From: Diploptera punctata
Lineage: Eukaryota; Arthropoda; Insecta; Blattodea; Blaberidae
Direction of reading: 5' to 3'
Length of the DNA: 64,000 nt
Assembly: GCA_030220185.1 (NCBI GenBank)
Contig: JASPKZ010002337.1
Coordinates: 653,501-717,500 of the forward strand
In this document: positions 10,440 to 20,246 of the stretch, piece after piece
How the letters are laid out: the number at the start of each line of letters is the position of its first letter
Numbering within the stretch: the first letter of the stretch is position 1
Notes under the pieces: model-generated
The model's database searches: none
Told to the model about the DNA's origin: nothing
The model's input: only the letters and a program-made list of their open reading frames with translations
Translations under genes and position numbers: made by a program

Positions 10440-11163
10440 TTATGATTGTTATTCTTCCTCCTCTAGTAGCAAATTCCGAAGATAATCTACAGAAAGGTCT
10501 GTATGAACTTAACAAAATTACAGAGGAATATGGATTAAATATATCTACAGAAAAGACAAAAATTATGGCATTTCAAGGTGTAGATCCTGTCAGAAGTAAA
10601 ATTGTACTGGACAATAACATTTTGGAGCAGGTGAATAATTTACATATCTACATATCTATGATGCAATATCTCACATGAAGAAGAAAAGGATGTAAATGCA
10701 AAAATATCTAAATTTTTAAGAATTTTAGGGTTAATAAATTCTATCTTCAAGCCACAGTTAGTCCAAAAGCATTCAAGACTGAAAGTGTATAAAACACTGG
10801 CTCTTCCAACTCTTTTGTATGGTAGCGAAGTATGGACGTTGAAACAGAAGGATATACAGAGACTTAGATCTGCTGAAATGAGATATCTTCGGAGGACTGC
10901 AGGATACACACTACTAGATCACAAAAAAAATGAAGACATCTTAGAAGAATTACACATGGAATCTTTAGAAAACAAAATTTCTGATTATAAGTCAAGATGG
11001 ATGCAACATGTTCATCGAATGGAAGATCACAGAATACCCAAACAAATGTTAAGATATCAACCTGCAGAAGAAGAAGACCAGGACGTCCACTCAAAAGACT
11101 TCTGGATGGTGTTTCTCTTGAGGCCGAAACAGGTCAACAAATGGCCTAAATTCGTGAATGTAC
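10440..11163 (+). mobile_element. LINE-B: RT thumb and C-terminal region
   Basis: Plus strand shows VANSEDNLQKGLYELNKI, GLNISTEKTKIM and ILEQVNNL (after the FADD box). After a frameshift near 10660 come LALPTLLYGSEVWTLKQKD, SAEMRYLRRTAGYTLLDHKK, WMQHVHRMEDHRIPK and a damaged GRP region. It ends in GAGGCCGAAACAGG and a (GAT)n tail at 11165-11182. Confidence 0.85.
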
Positions 11164-11182
11164 TATGATGATGATGATGATT

Positions 11183-11275
11183 CTTCCTCCTCATCCTTGG
11201 GTTATCTACTGGCCTTTTCGCTCTTGTTTTCTTACATGCCCTTCTTTCACTTCCTATTCGTCAGATATTTCCTAC
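11183..11275 (-). mobile_element. LINE-A scrap
   Basis: Inverse of the family segment coding GRPR, KRPV and RR-AW, with a degraded match; no ends are visible. Confidence 0.5.
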
Positions 11276-11284
11276 GATTCAAAT

Positions 11285-11450
11285 AATAATGAACATAATG
11301 CATGGAAAATTGAAAGGAGCAACAAAGGAAGACGAAGAACCACCTGAAATAATAGCATTCAACATTCAATGAGGAAATTTGGTATAACGAATGAAGACAC
11401 AGAGGACAGGGCAGGATGGAGAACTTTAATTAAGTGAAATCTATGAATGT
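11285..11450 (+). mobile_element. LINE 3' fragment, minor family
   Basis: Broken frame with RRRTT, SMRKFG and NEDTEDRAGWRTLIK. The EDRxxWR motif occurs at the very C-terminus of several insect LINE ORF2 proteins. Family not assigned. Confidence 0.45.
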
Positions 11451-11476
11451 GTATTACAAACTGATAATCTATGCGT

Positions 11477-11784
11477 GTCCACTCAAGGCAGCGTGCTGTT
11501 TTGTCATGCAACGGGCCCGGGTTCGATTCCCGGTCGGGACTGGCTCATAGTTGAGGTTTTTTTTTCGGGGTTTTTCCTCACCTGTAAGACAAATGTCAGG
11601 AAGCTTTGGGCCCAACAGTCCCCGAAAATCATCCAGCCATCATCATCATCCTTCACCGGCGTGGAAAGTAAAACGGGAAGCTACCACACCTATAATTCCC
11701 TAGTAAAGCTGCAAAGCATAGCATAAAAATGCTATGATTGCAGTGAAAGACCTGTCCTCGAGCACAATTACTATGGATGGATGG
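11477..11784 (+). mobile_element. SINE-A, subfamily 1
   Basis: GTCCACTCAAGGCAGCG head (D-arm part shortened), B box GGGTTCGATTC, body GACAAATGTCAGG, (ATC)n, then the tail with AAAGCATAGCATAAAAATGC and an end of ATGGATGGATGG. A few substitutions relative to the 23047 copy. Confidence 0.85.
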
Positions 11785-12090
11785 AATCTATATGTTCGTA
11801 GTCATTTATGTATTTTTTAAAAACTCAATTTAATTGTTAAATTTGGTTGAAGAAAAACCTCAACGAGAAGGAAAATTCTCATAATAAAAAAATTAAAGTA
11901 ATAAAAATGCAAGGAATTAACATCCAGCGCCAAATCTCTCATTTAACTATAGGCAAGTAATATAACTCGATAATTAGTAGATTGGAAAAGCCTCAGTACC
12001 GCCACCGCCTCACTCCACTCCCCTCTTACATATTATTGCTTACTTGTTATAGTCAGCTACTAGATGGCGGTAAAGACCGAGTTCTCGCGA
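11785..12090. other. No recognisable gene
   Basis: AT-rich sequence; no coding or repeat structure seen. Confidence 0.3.
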
Positions 12091-12245
12091 CATCTAGTAA
12101 TAATGGAGAGTATAATACATATATAAGAAAAGTAAGTGTTTGAATTGGATTCGCCTGGTAGTGTAATGGATATCACGCTGAGGTACAGACTCAGAGATCC
12201 TGGTTCGAATCCCGTCCAGGCATTTATTTTTATTATCATTCCATA
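12091..12245 (+). mobile_element. SINE-E with tRNA-like unit, copy 1
   Basis: A 70 nt tRNA-like unit begins GCCTGGTAGTG near 12153 and ends in GTCCAGGCA. Its A box region is TAGTGTAATGG and its B box GGTTCGAATCC. It sits in a longer repeat shared with 27221-27375, including CATCTAGTAATAATGG upstream, so it is a SINE-type element rather than a single tRNA gene. An AC/AT tract follows. Confidence 0.7.
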
Positions 12246-12282
12246 TTAAGCTTGCATAGCTCAATGTTAAACATTTAATTAT

Positions 12283-12283
12283 A

Positions 12284-12332
<49 letters not shown>
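12283..12332. repeat. (AC)n(AT)n microsatellite
   Basis: Short AC run followed by about 18 AT units. Confidence 0.95.
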
Positions 12333-12336
<4 letters not shown>

Positions 12337-12339
12337 TCA

Positions 12340-12905
12340 ACTGAACACTCTGAAACCATTAGGTGTAGGAGTTCACCTGAAGATAAAATTTTAAATTCGC
12401 TCTAGCAGTCAGATTTTTTAATGTTTCACAGCAGAACTCAGCATATCTTATTAAAACAAACCGAGGTAGGTATTGTCCAAAAATGAGCGAAATCCGACAA
12501 TTAGAAGTGGAGGTTTACTTGAAACCCGAAATTAAAAACTGCCTAAACGACTGGACCGATTTTCATGAAATTTTAGGTGTGATTGGTGGGTCCCTGGATG
12601 GTTTAGACTCACAATTTTACTAGGCAGGTGGCGCTGCGATCGGGTTATAGAATTTTTTATATGAGATGTGTAGTCATCTGTATTATCGACATATTCCGCG
12701 CGAAAACAATGAGACATAATACACGCTTCTTGAGCCACAAAAGATGGCAGTGAGGAGTTTTCTTGCGAACTTATTTAATAATATGTAATTATGTCTTAAT
12801 TGGTGAATTTTATGGGGGAAAAAAGTAACGTATTTTTATCGTCCGGCCATGACACGAGAACTGAACGTTCGGTCAGGACAACGTCTGCCGGGTACGCCAG
12901 TACAT
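12340..12905 (+). mobile_element. Helitron-like non-autonomous element (family H), copy 1
   Basis: Shares GTGTAGGAGTTCACCTGA, AGGTATTGTCCAAAAATGAG and TAAACGACTGGACCGATTTT with 54820-55228 and 61265-61950. The right end GCCGGGTACGCCAGT resembles the CCGGGTATT-x-GCTAGT end of other copies, which suits a Helitron terminus (CTAG followed by T), here mutated. No Rep/helicase sequence. Confidence 0.5.
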
Positions 12906-12913
12906 ATATCTTA

Positions 12914-13020
12914 GGGTTAGTTTCACCAACAGAGGTAACTGCATTACGCCTGTTTTCTCCGTGTATAATGCATAGCTTAAACTGGCGTAATCTAGTTACC
13001 TCTGTTGGTGAAACCGACCC
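12914..13020. mobile_element. PIF/Harbinger-like MITE, 107 bp
   Basis: Nearly all of the element is two inverted arms of about 40 bp: GGGTTAGTTTCACCAACAG at the left pairs with its inverse at the right. TTA flanks both sides (12911-12913 and 13021-13023), as expected of PIF/Harbinger target duplication. No coding capacity. Confidence 0.75.
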
Positions 13021-13023
13021 TTA

Positions 13024-13373
13024 GAGATGATCCGGCACTGAATCATACGAGCAACTGAGAGTGCAACGCTCGTGAAAAGCTTTAAAATAAACTAGGTACT
13101 CGAGATGTGATGAAAGTAAAAAATAAATATTCGGTGATGAAACGATAGCAATTAAACTTTCAAGTGAATGATCTTTGTTTATAAATTGCTATTTTGTATC
13201 ACGTGGAGAGTGTATATACTTGTGAAGCGCCTGTCATGTTATTTCAGATTTCTTGTCACAGAGCCAACAAAATCAAGACTTTTCGTGTCACATTTCAACG
13301 TCTGGAGTCAGGTAAATATTAACCCGGAAACACACTTATTCTTCCTGACATTATTTTTATTCCTCTTCTATTA
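13024..13373. other. No recognisable gene
   Basis: The open frame at 13168-13461 runs into SINE sequence and is not a gene. Confidence 0.35.
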
Positions 13374-13650
13374 CGTTGTCACGCAGCGGACTCGGGTTCG
13401 ATCCCCGGCCAGGACAATTTTCCTGGGTGAGATTTTCGTCGGGGTTTTTCCTCACCTGTAAGATAAATGTCATAAAGCGTAGGGCCTAAACGGGTCCCCG
13501 AAAATTATTCGGCCATCATCATCATCAACATATTAACCGGTGTGGAAAGCAACAGGAACCCATCACACCTATAAATCCCTTGCAAAGCATAGCATGAAAA
13601 TACTTATGACTGCATTGAAAGACCTGCCCTTGGGCACAACACTATAGAAT
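13374..13650 (+). mobile_element. SINE-A, subfamily 1, 5'-truncated
   Basis: Begins inside the head at TTGTCACGCAGCGGACTCGG and keeps the B box, body, CCGGTGTGGAAAGCAAC block and the tail to GGGCACAACACTATAG. Confidence 0.8.
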
Positions 13651-13880
13651 AGTTTTTATTATTGATTTCGTACATCTCAATGATGGATAAATCATATTTG
13701 AAGAGAAAAATAGAATAGAATAGAATTACCAACTAACATTGTTTCTATTCGCGTCTTAGAATTTCCTTCCTCATGTATTAATGAAAATCCGATTAAAACA
13801 GTTAAACATTACTAAATATTTCCATGCCCCTCTTTCATTCCCCACAGGAATTTTTCTTAAAGGGTTGCCCATGGTATGTA

Positions 13881-14200
13881 TTTAGGTTAAGTTTAGATTT
13901 AAGGATTTTCCTGGCGCTTCATTAACAATCATCACCCATCATAATATCGGGGTAACGTAACTCCGCCATCCAGGCGCCCCAACTTAATAAGTAGGCTACA
14001 TTCTGGCATGCCAGGAGAGGATACCAGCTATGTCATAAAGATAACCCGCTGGCATTTGTAAAGAATTAAAAAAATAACAAAAGAGATCAGAAAATGAGGC
14101 GAAAGGCTCAGTGGGTTAGAATTCTGGCATGCCAGGAGAGAATACCAGAAATGTCAAAAAGATTGCCTGCTGGCATTGGTAAAAAATTAAAAAAATTAAT
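13881..14200 (+). mobile_element. SINE-A subfamily 2 tail, partly duplicated
   Basis: Tail block TTTTCCTGGCGC, TCGGGGTAACGTAACTCC and GGCATGCCAGGAG up to an A-rich end. The last 70 bp (ATTCTGGCATGCCAGGAGAG) recurs at 14118-14190. No head is present. Confidence 0.65.
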
Positions 14201-14329
14201 AGAAAATGATCAGAAAAGGAAGTAAAATTGGATTATGAACACATTAGATCAAAACAACTAAGAGATCAATACAAAGGAGAATAAAGATTTTAAAAATTCA
14301 TTATGGTTCTTTGTTGAGGTCATTATATA

Positions 14330-14510
14330 AAACTTTTAAAATATAAAATTAGTAACTTATTTCAGTCATCCTCAACTATTAGCAGTAAATTTTTTTTTAA
14401 ATATAATTTTTACTTGAAGCCTTTCGAAAAAGATGAAACATGTTTTCGAAAGGATTCTTTTAAAACAATATCCAGCAAATAGTTGAGGACGACCGAGAAT
14501 AAGCTGGATT
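14330..14510. mobile_element. MITE family T, copy 1
   Basis: Inverted arms AGTCATCCTCAACTATTAGC and GGTCGTCCTCAACTATTTGC enclose about 100 bp. The outer TTTAAAATATAAAATTAG matches the left arm of the better copy at 46446-46697. Confidence 0.6.
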
Positions 14511-14813
14511 ACAAGATCAATATTGTAAATTTAAATTATACACAACTTTCCTCATTAGAGGATTGCCACAAGGACAAAGTGATACAGACAATTAATTTTC
14601 GATATTGATGAAATACATTTTATAAATACATAAAAAAATTCAAATTTTGATTGAAGTACATTCTATAAACTAGACATTTTGAAAAGATGGTTTCTTAAAA
14701 TTGAAATTGTTCCTCTAATGGCAGCAATGGCAATTTAAGATAGATACACCCTGTCCAAATATAAGAAATTACAAAATTTATCTAAGGATCCTGGTATAGT
14801 ATCTCTTGCCCCG

Positions 14814-15362
14814 ATTACACTGCATAACATGATTTTTTGTCTCATGAGTACCAAAAGTTGTAGTTAATGCAGTTTTTATCATGTTTTCAAGTATGTATTC
14901 GGAATTTCTTCATCACCAACATTTTTTTTATTTCAATTTAAATTAATGGATTTAAATAATTATTTTTTAATAAACGTTTTTTCGTCCATTTGTTCATTGT
15001 AAAATAAAACCAAATGAGCTAACTCAGGATATTTCAGCTACGGAAAAGATATATCAAGGCAAATGAAATCCTAATATGCTGGCCGATTATTGTTGGACCA
15101 ACAAGAGGGATGCACTACAGGCGAAATATAGCAGAAAATTGCCATTTCTTACTTTCTAGGCGAGTCCGAATGTTAGAATATTGTGTTGTTACGAATGTAG
15201 AAAATATTAAAGTATTTGAAATATAAATGCCTGTCTCTCGGAAACCTTGCGTGACGGAGAAAACCCGATATCATATTTGAATTCAGGAGAACAAATACTA
15301 TCAGACTCACATATTTATCTCTCTGAGACAAAAAAAAGTTTATTTTTTGTTGCTCAGTGTTA
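14814..15362 (+). repeat. Repeat R, copy 1
   Basis: One of three copies (also 17507 and 28147), each starting near CTCATGAGTACCAATAGTTG and passing through ATATCAAGGCAAATGGAAT. All three can encode NMLADYCWT(I/N)KRDA; copy 1 has a stop just before it. Probably a fragment of an unidentified transposon. Confidence 0.7.
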
Positions 15363-15645
15363 TCAATCCTGTGACAGTTATACTATGTAATTGGTATTTA
15401 TATTTGCAAAAGTCAACTGTTGGCTCATATATGGCTTTCTTTTCACAGTCAACTTCCTCAGGTTGGTCACTATGAGTCTCAAAACGGATTGTGTAATCTA
15501 ATTTCATACCAATTTTAGAAGATGGTCTAGATTTAATAACATCGAATCGTCTATTACTCCCATTAGTGGCCACATCATGAACTTCCTCATAAACTGTGTA
15601 TCCATAATCTCGCAAGGCTTCTGCCACCATGTTTCGAATAGTGTG
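15337..15645 (-). pseudogene. Restriction-like endonuclease domain fragment of an R2-type LINE
   Basis: The minus strand opens MVAEALRDYGYTVYEEVHD and continues with NRRFDVI, GMKLDYTIRFETHSDQPEEV and EKKAIYEPTVDFCKYKY. The RxDxI ... LDxTIRFE pattern fits the PD-(D/E)xK-type endonuclease at the C-terminus of R2/R4/NeSL-like LINEs, where (R/K)PD and VDVTVRFE-type blocks carry the catalytic acids. No RT domain is adjacent: LINE-A begins 30 bp away and repeat R overlaps the other side. About 96 codons are open; it is a fragment, not a gene. Confidence is limited because I recognise the pattern without an alignment. Confidence 0.5.
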
Positions 15646-15671
15646 GTGCCGAATGTTTCTAAATATAACTA

Positions 15672-16722
15672 AAACAGTATCCTGCGGATTTCGGAATTCT
15701 TAAAAAGTTAGACTTATACGAATGTGTCTAAGTGGCACAAAGAGTAGGTTACGCGTAGGCAAACAGTTTTTGGATACTTTTATAATCCATAATGAGTTGA
15801 AGCAAAGAGATGCACTATCTGCTCTACCATTTAATTTTATATTAGAGCGTGCCATCAAAACTTTGGACAATGAAGAAGGCCTACAACTCAATAGTATTAA
15901 TAGGCTGTTAGTTTATGCTGATGATGTAGTATTATTGAGCGATAACGAAGAGATAGTAAGGCACAACATGCACACACTATTGAGTAACACTAAGAAATTA
16001 GGACTGGAAATAAACATCAATAAAACTAAAATATATGTTCACACATAGAAATGTGTTATATAATGGAAATTGACAACTTATGACAAATTAAGGAAATTTT
16101 GAAGAAGTTGCTGATTTTTAAGTATCTAGGAACGGTAGGCCTAATTACACATAGGAATGAGATGCACAAAGAAATTATACATAGGTTCAATTCTGCAAAT
16201 GCATGCTATTATGCATTTATAAGGACTCTTGTCTCAACTCCTTTAAAAAAATGTTAAACTGAAAATATCTAAAACAGTTATTTTATCTGGAGGCGAAACC
16301 TGGACTCATACTTTAAGGGAGGAAATAAGAATTTGAGAACAAAGTTCTTAGGAAAATTTTTGTGTCAAAAAGAGATTAATAGACGGTGAATGGAGAAAAC
16401 TTCGTAACAGTGAGCTACATGATATGCATAGGAAGCCAGATATAATAAAAAACAGTCAAGTCTCATAGACCCCGATGGACAGGACATGTGGCACGAATGC
16501 GAATGAAAGACGTGCATGGAAGCTTCTTGCAAGAAAACCAGTGGGAAAACGTCCAGTTGGTAGACCAAGGATGATGTGGGAGAATAACATTATCCACGAT
16601 TTTAGGGAAGGAGATTATACAGGGGATGATTGGAAAACATTAGCTCAGGATAGGGATGTATGGAGAAATTATGTCCACACGGCCGTGAACCTATGGGTTC
16701 GATAGAGCCAGTGAGTTAGTTA
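15672..16722 (+). mobile_element. LINE-A with RT palm, about 1.05 kb
   Basis: Plus strand: RVGKQFLDTFIIHNELKQRD, LPFNFILERAI, LLVYADDVVLLSDNEE (catalytic YADD intact), LGLEININKTK, then broken frames through the ETWTHT, GEWRKL and RRP segments, and an open C-terminus with WKLLARKPVGKRPVGRPR and MNLWVR. It ends GCCAGTGAGTTAGTTA. Several frameshifts make it inactive. Confidence 0.88.
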
Positions 16723-17506
16723 TTAGTATTATGAACTATTAATGTTAATACCTTTTTATGTATGTATACTAATTTTATAATTTAATTTTTTTATGAAAAG
16801 GAGAATAAAAATGTGGTTGAAAAACATTGTCCATATTCTCAAATTCAGGCGGCATCTTATTCTTTGATTTCTTTCTGAAATCTCCAACTTACGTTAATAA
16901 AGAAAGTGGGTAACTAAAATTCCTAAGCCTGCTTATATTCATTGATTTAGATATACGGTTGCTATACGTACTAAGAAAGCCATAGTTCTTTCTTAAAAGT
17001 GACAAGATGGAGGAAGTGTAAGGGAAGATAACTAGAAAGCATTTGGCTCGATGATTGCAGGAGTTTGTGGGAATGCAGAGACGTGTAATTTGCAGTTTGT
17101 CACGCGGGTATTGAGTTTAAGTGCATAAACAGGGTATTGATCCCACTTCTCCCCACATCTTATTTGCATTTCCCGTGTTTACTTAACAGCCATGATGCAT
17201 GTTGTGGTGCTCTACAAACCAATCCTAAATTATAGATTCTAGACCGAGTTTCTATTAAATTTAACTAGATTCTAGATAGCTTGGTTCTCGGGTCAAGAAA
17301 CAGGCTCTCTGACAGAAAATCACAACATATTAACCAACTGGAAATATCGAACCAGTAGGTTCATCACCACACGGACACAAAGACTTCCATATATCCTATT
17401 CATTCATTTTGAGAATTTTCCTCATCATTGAGGGTTTTCTCCAACCAATCTTAATAATTAACATGAGTTTTAAAAAGATACATAAATTACTATGGACTTA
17501 TAGATT
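16723..17506. other. No recognisable gene
   Basis: Mixed sequence with no shared block in the window; no exon I can support. Confidence 0.35.
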
Positions 17507-18050
17507 AAACTGGTCAACATTATTTTTGTCTCATGAGAACCAATAGTTGTACTTAATGCAGTTTTTTATCGTGTTTTCAAATATATATTCGGAATTTCTC
17601 CATCGCCCACAGTTTTTTTTATTTCAATTTCAATTAATGGATTTAAATAATTATTTTTTAATAAACGTTTTTTCGTCCATTTGTCCATTGTAGAATAAAA
17701 CCAAATGAGCTAACTCAGGAGATTTCAGCTATGAAAAAGAGATATCAAGGCAAATGGAATTCTAATATGCTGGCCGATTACTGTTGGACCATCAAGAGGG
17801 ATGCTCCACAGGCGAATTACTTTCTAGGTGAGTCCGAATGTTCGAATATTGTGTAGTTATGAATGTAGAAAATATTGAAGTGTTTGAAATTATAAATTCC
17901 TGTCTCTCGGAAATCTTGCGTGATGGGGAAAAACCGATATCATATTTGAATTCAGGAGAAAAAATACTATCAAAATCACATATTTTTCTTCCTGAGACTA
18001 AAAAAAGTTTATTTTTTGTTGCTCAGTGTTATCAGTTTGTAACAAATATT
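17507..18050 (+). repeat. Repeat R, copy 2
   Basis: Starts CTGGTCAACATTATTTTTG. Encodes QGKWNSNMLADYCWTIKRDA without a stop; a second open frame from 17838 gives NSCLSEILRDGEKPISYLN. It ends in the TTTTTTGTTGCTCAGTGTTA block shared with copy 1. Confidence 0.75.
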
Positions 18051-18055
18051 CACAA

Positions 18056-18245
18056 ATTTCCCTATCCTGAGCTAATGTTTAGCAATCATCCCTGTATAAT
18101 TTACTTCCCTCGTATCATGTTTAATGTTTTCCCACCACATTCTTGACCTGCCTACTGAGCGTTCACTCTCTAGTTATTCTACAAGGAGTTTTCATGTCCC
18201 TCCTTCATTCCCCATGTGGCACATGTCCTGCCCACCGCAGAATAC
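18056..18245 (-). mobile_element. LINE-A fragment
   Basis: Inverse of the family segment from TATCCTGAGCTAATG to the TGGCACATGTCCTGCCCA block; both ends are ragged. Confidence 0.75.
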
Positions 18246-18734
18246 CATACTTATAATATGATGGCTACTATTCGCAACTTATAAGCCGATCCATCTATGG
18301 CAGACCTGTTAATTAGTGCTCAGTAGGTGTGAAAAGTCACCCCGCCCCTCCTATTCAACCCTACGTCGTACAAGCAGAAAGATACTGCTACTCACTTGTC
18401 AGTTGTGTTGTTTCATTGGGAGTACACCTGTATGTGGATAGGTGGGGCCTCTTTTCAAATCCATATGCCTATCTCTTCCCAGCTAAGTTCCAGTTGTAAT
18501 GTAAACAAATCGGACGTATGACTGATTTTTCATTGGTCGAATAATTGTTTTGCTTTTAAACCTGTAAGAAAATGTAATTCTCTCTCTAAACCTCGAAATA
18601 AAGGAAATAAAAATATAGGCCTACATATATGTTTTTATCTAGCACATGTCTATATACGTTATTTGGTTGAATCATAAAATACGTATACAATTACAATTTT
18701 AATTCATTAATAAGCATGCTTTATTCATCATCAT
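18246..18734. other. No recognisable gene
   Basis: No repeat or exon recognised. A short (ATC)n run near 18725 is the 3' tail of the next LINE. Confidence 0.35.
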
Positions 18735-19755
18735 CATCATCATCCGGTATCATGGCAGCTGCTGCAGTCTTCCGGAAACCAAACGCCATTCCTCTCTGTC
18801 CATCCATTGCTCTTCCTCCATTCCTCTGATATTCATAGCTGCTTGTATCCCTTCTATCCAAGTTTTCTTCGGTCTTCCTCTCTTCCTCCTTTCAATTGGG
18901 ATCCATTCCATAACAATTTTTGGCTATCTTTGCTCTGGCATTCTCTTGACATGTCCCGCGCCGTAGCCGAGCGGTTAAGGTAGGAAGCCTTGGCGCAGAG
19001 CTACGGGACTTGCGCTGGTTCGAGTCTCCATGGGGGAAGAAATTTTCTCATGGTATTTCGGCCAGTATGGGACCGGTGTCCACCCAGCATCGTGAGGCAA
19101 TTGGGTAGCTACAATAAGTAGCGGCTCCAGGTTGAGGAACCAGCTATAACGGCTGGGGGACTCGACATGCTAACCACATGTCACCCCTACACTGGCTGTT
19201 GATCATCTGCCTCTGTGATTGACACATGTGGATGTGAAGGGCCAGCAGCCGGCTGGTAAAAGGGCAACCGCTGAAAAGTGGAAAGACCCTCAATCGGATT
19301 CTCTTGACATGACCATACCACTGCAATCTTTTCTTTTCTACGTATGATGTCTATGATGTTCGGCTCCTCTTGTACACCCATAATTTCCCTTATTTCTTTA
19401 TTTCGTATTCTATCCATTCTAGATTTTCCAGCTGATCTTCTCAAAACATCCATTTCTGTACTTAAAATTCTTTTCATTTCCCTGGTAGGAATTTGCCAGA
19501 CTTCAGCACCATATGTTAAAATGCTCTGAATTATGGTTTGATATATTTGTAATTTTCTATTTTTTGTAATGTTTTTGCTCCACCAAACGGAGTTTAAAGC
19601 ATTTATTGCTTGTTTTGTTTGTGTGATTCTATTTTAAATTTCCACTGTGTTATCGCCTGAATTGTCTAATTTTGTTCCTAAATAAGTGCATTCAATGCTA
19701 GGTTTTAGTTCTTCTCCATTGTTGAAATTTATATTTTCCATTTCTTCTCCTATAC
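18735..19755 (-). mobile_element. LINE-D, interrupted by SINE-D
   Basis: The minus strand reads MKRILSTEMDVLRRSAGKSR, MDRIRNKEIREIM and IDIIRRKEKI, then (beyond the SINE) RMPEQR, WIPIERR and GRPKKT. Upstream blocks include VWQIPTR and KVFAYLG-type remnants. The 3' end is TCCGGTATCATGGCAGCTGC in inverse, next to (ATC)n. Confidence 0.8.
18954..19297 (+). mobile_element. SINE-D, full length, with 14 bp target duplication
   Basis: ATTCTCTTGACATG stands at 18940-18953 and again at 19298-19311. The head is tRNA-Leu/Ser-like: A box TAGCCGAGCGGTTAAGG and B box GGTTCGAGTCT. The body includes TAACGGCTGGGGGACTCGAC. Length 344 bp. It is inside LINE-D and in the opposite orientation to it. Confidence 0.9.
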
Positions 19756-19799
19756 ACAGATATTATTTATACGCAAGAAAAATGCAAAATACGCTGGAG

Positions 19800-19940
19800 T
19801 TTCATTTCTTGCAAAATGGCCGCGTCTGTAAAGGAAAGCATTTGAAAAGCGTAGAGAAACCAATTATTTTGAATATTTTTAAACATTTTAGTGAAATATA
19901 CAAAATATGTGGTGAAAATATCAGAATTTTCAGGTGAGTT
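19800..19940 (+). pseudogene. Possible transposase N-terminal helix-turn-helix fragment
   Basis: Contains HLKSVEKPIILNIFKHFSE preceded by an ATGGCCGCG in a different frame, and ends TTTTCAGGTGAGTT, which could be a splice donor. The S-x-EK-x-I-x-NIxKxF pattern recalls the N-terminal helix-turn-helix of some insect transposon proteins. Frameshifted; weak call. Confidence 0.3.
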
Positions 19941-20246
19941 AGCGAAGAGCATAAATTCTGCTCGTAAATAGAATTGTACCGGTAAATAAAGAATATCTAC
20001 AGGAATCATGGAAAAAGCGAACACATCTGATTAGGTAGGCCCATAAATAATGATTTGCCAAAATTTTGTGTTTAAATAAATAATAAATGGAGCCATCTTA
20101 TGCAGTCTTCAGTCTTATTTCCCGTAAAATACGATGCTGCGTAAGAACAATGTTTCTATTGATGACAGTTCCGTAAACAAGTCAGTCACATGGCGGGTAA
20201 AAATAGTACTACGGTTCCCCCAACAGACAGAGTCGGCGGAATAGTA

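Noticed and set aside
15700..15891. Minus-strand frame as a gene
   Set aside because: Antisense to the LINE-A RT palm, which is clearly the coding strand.
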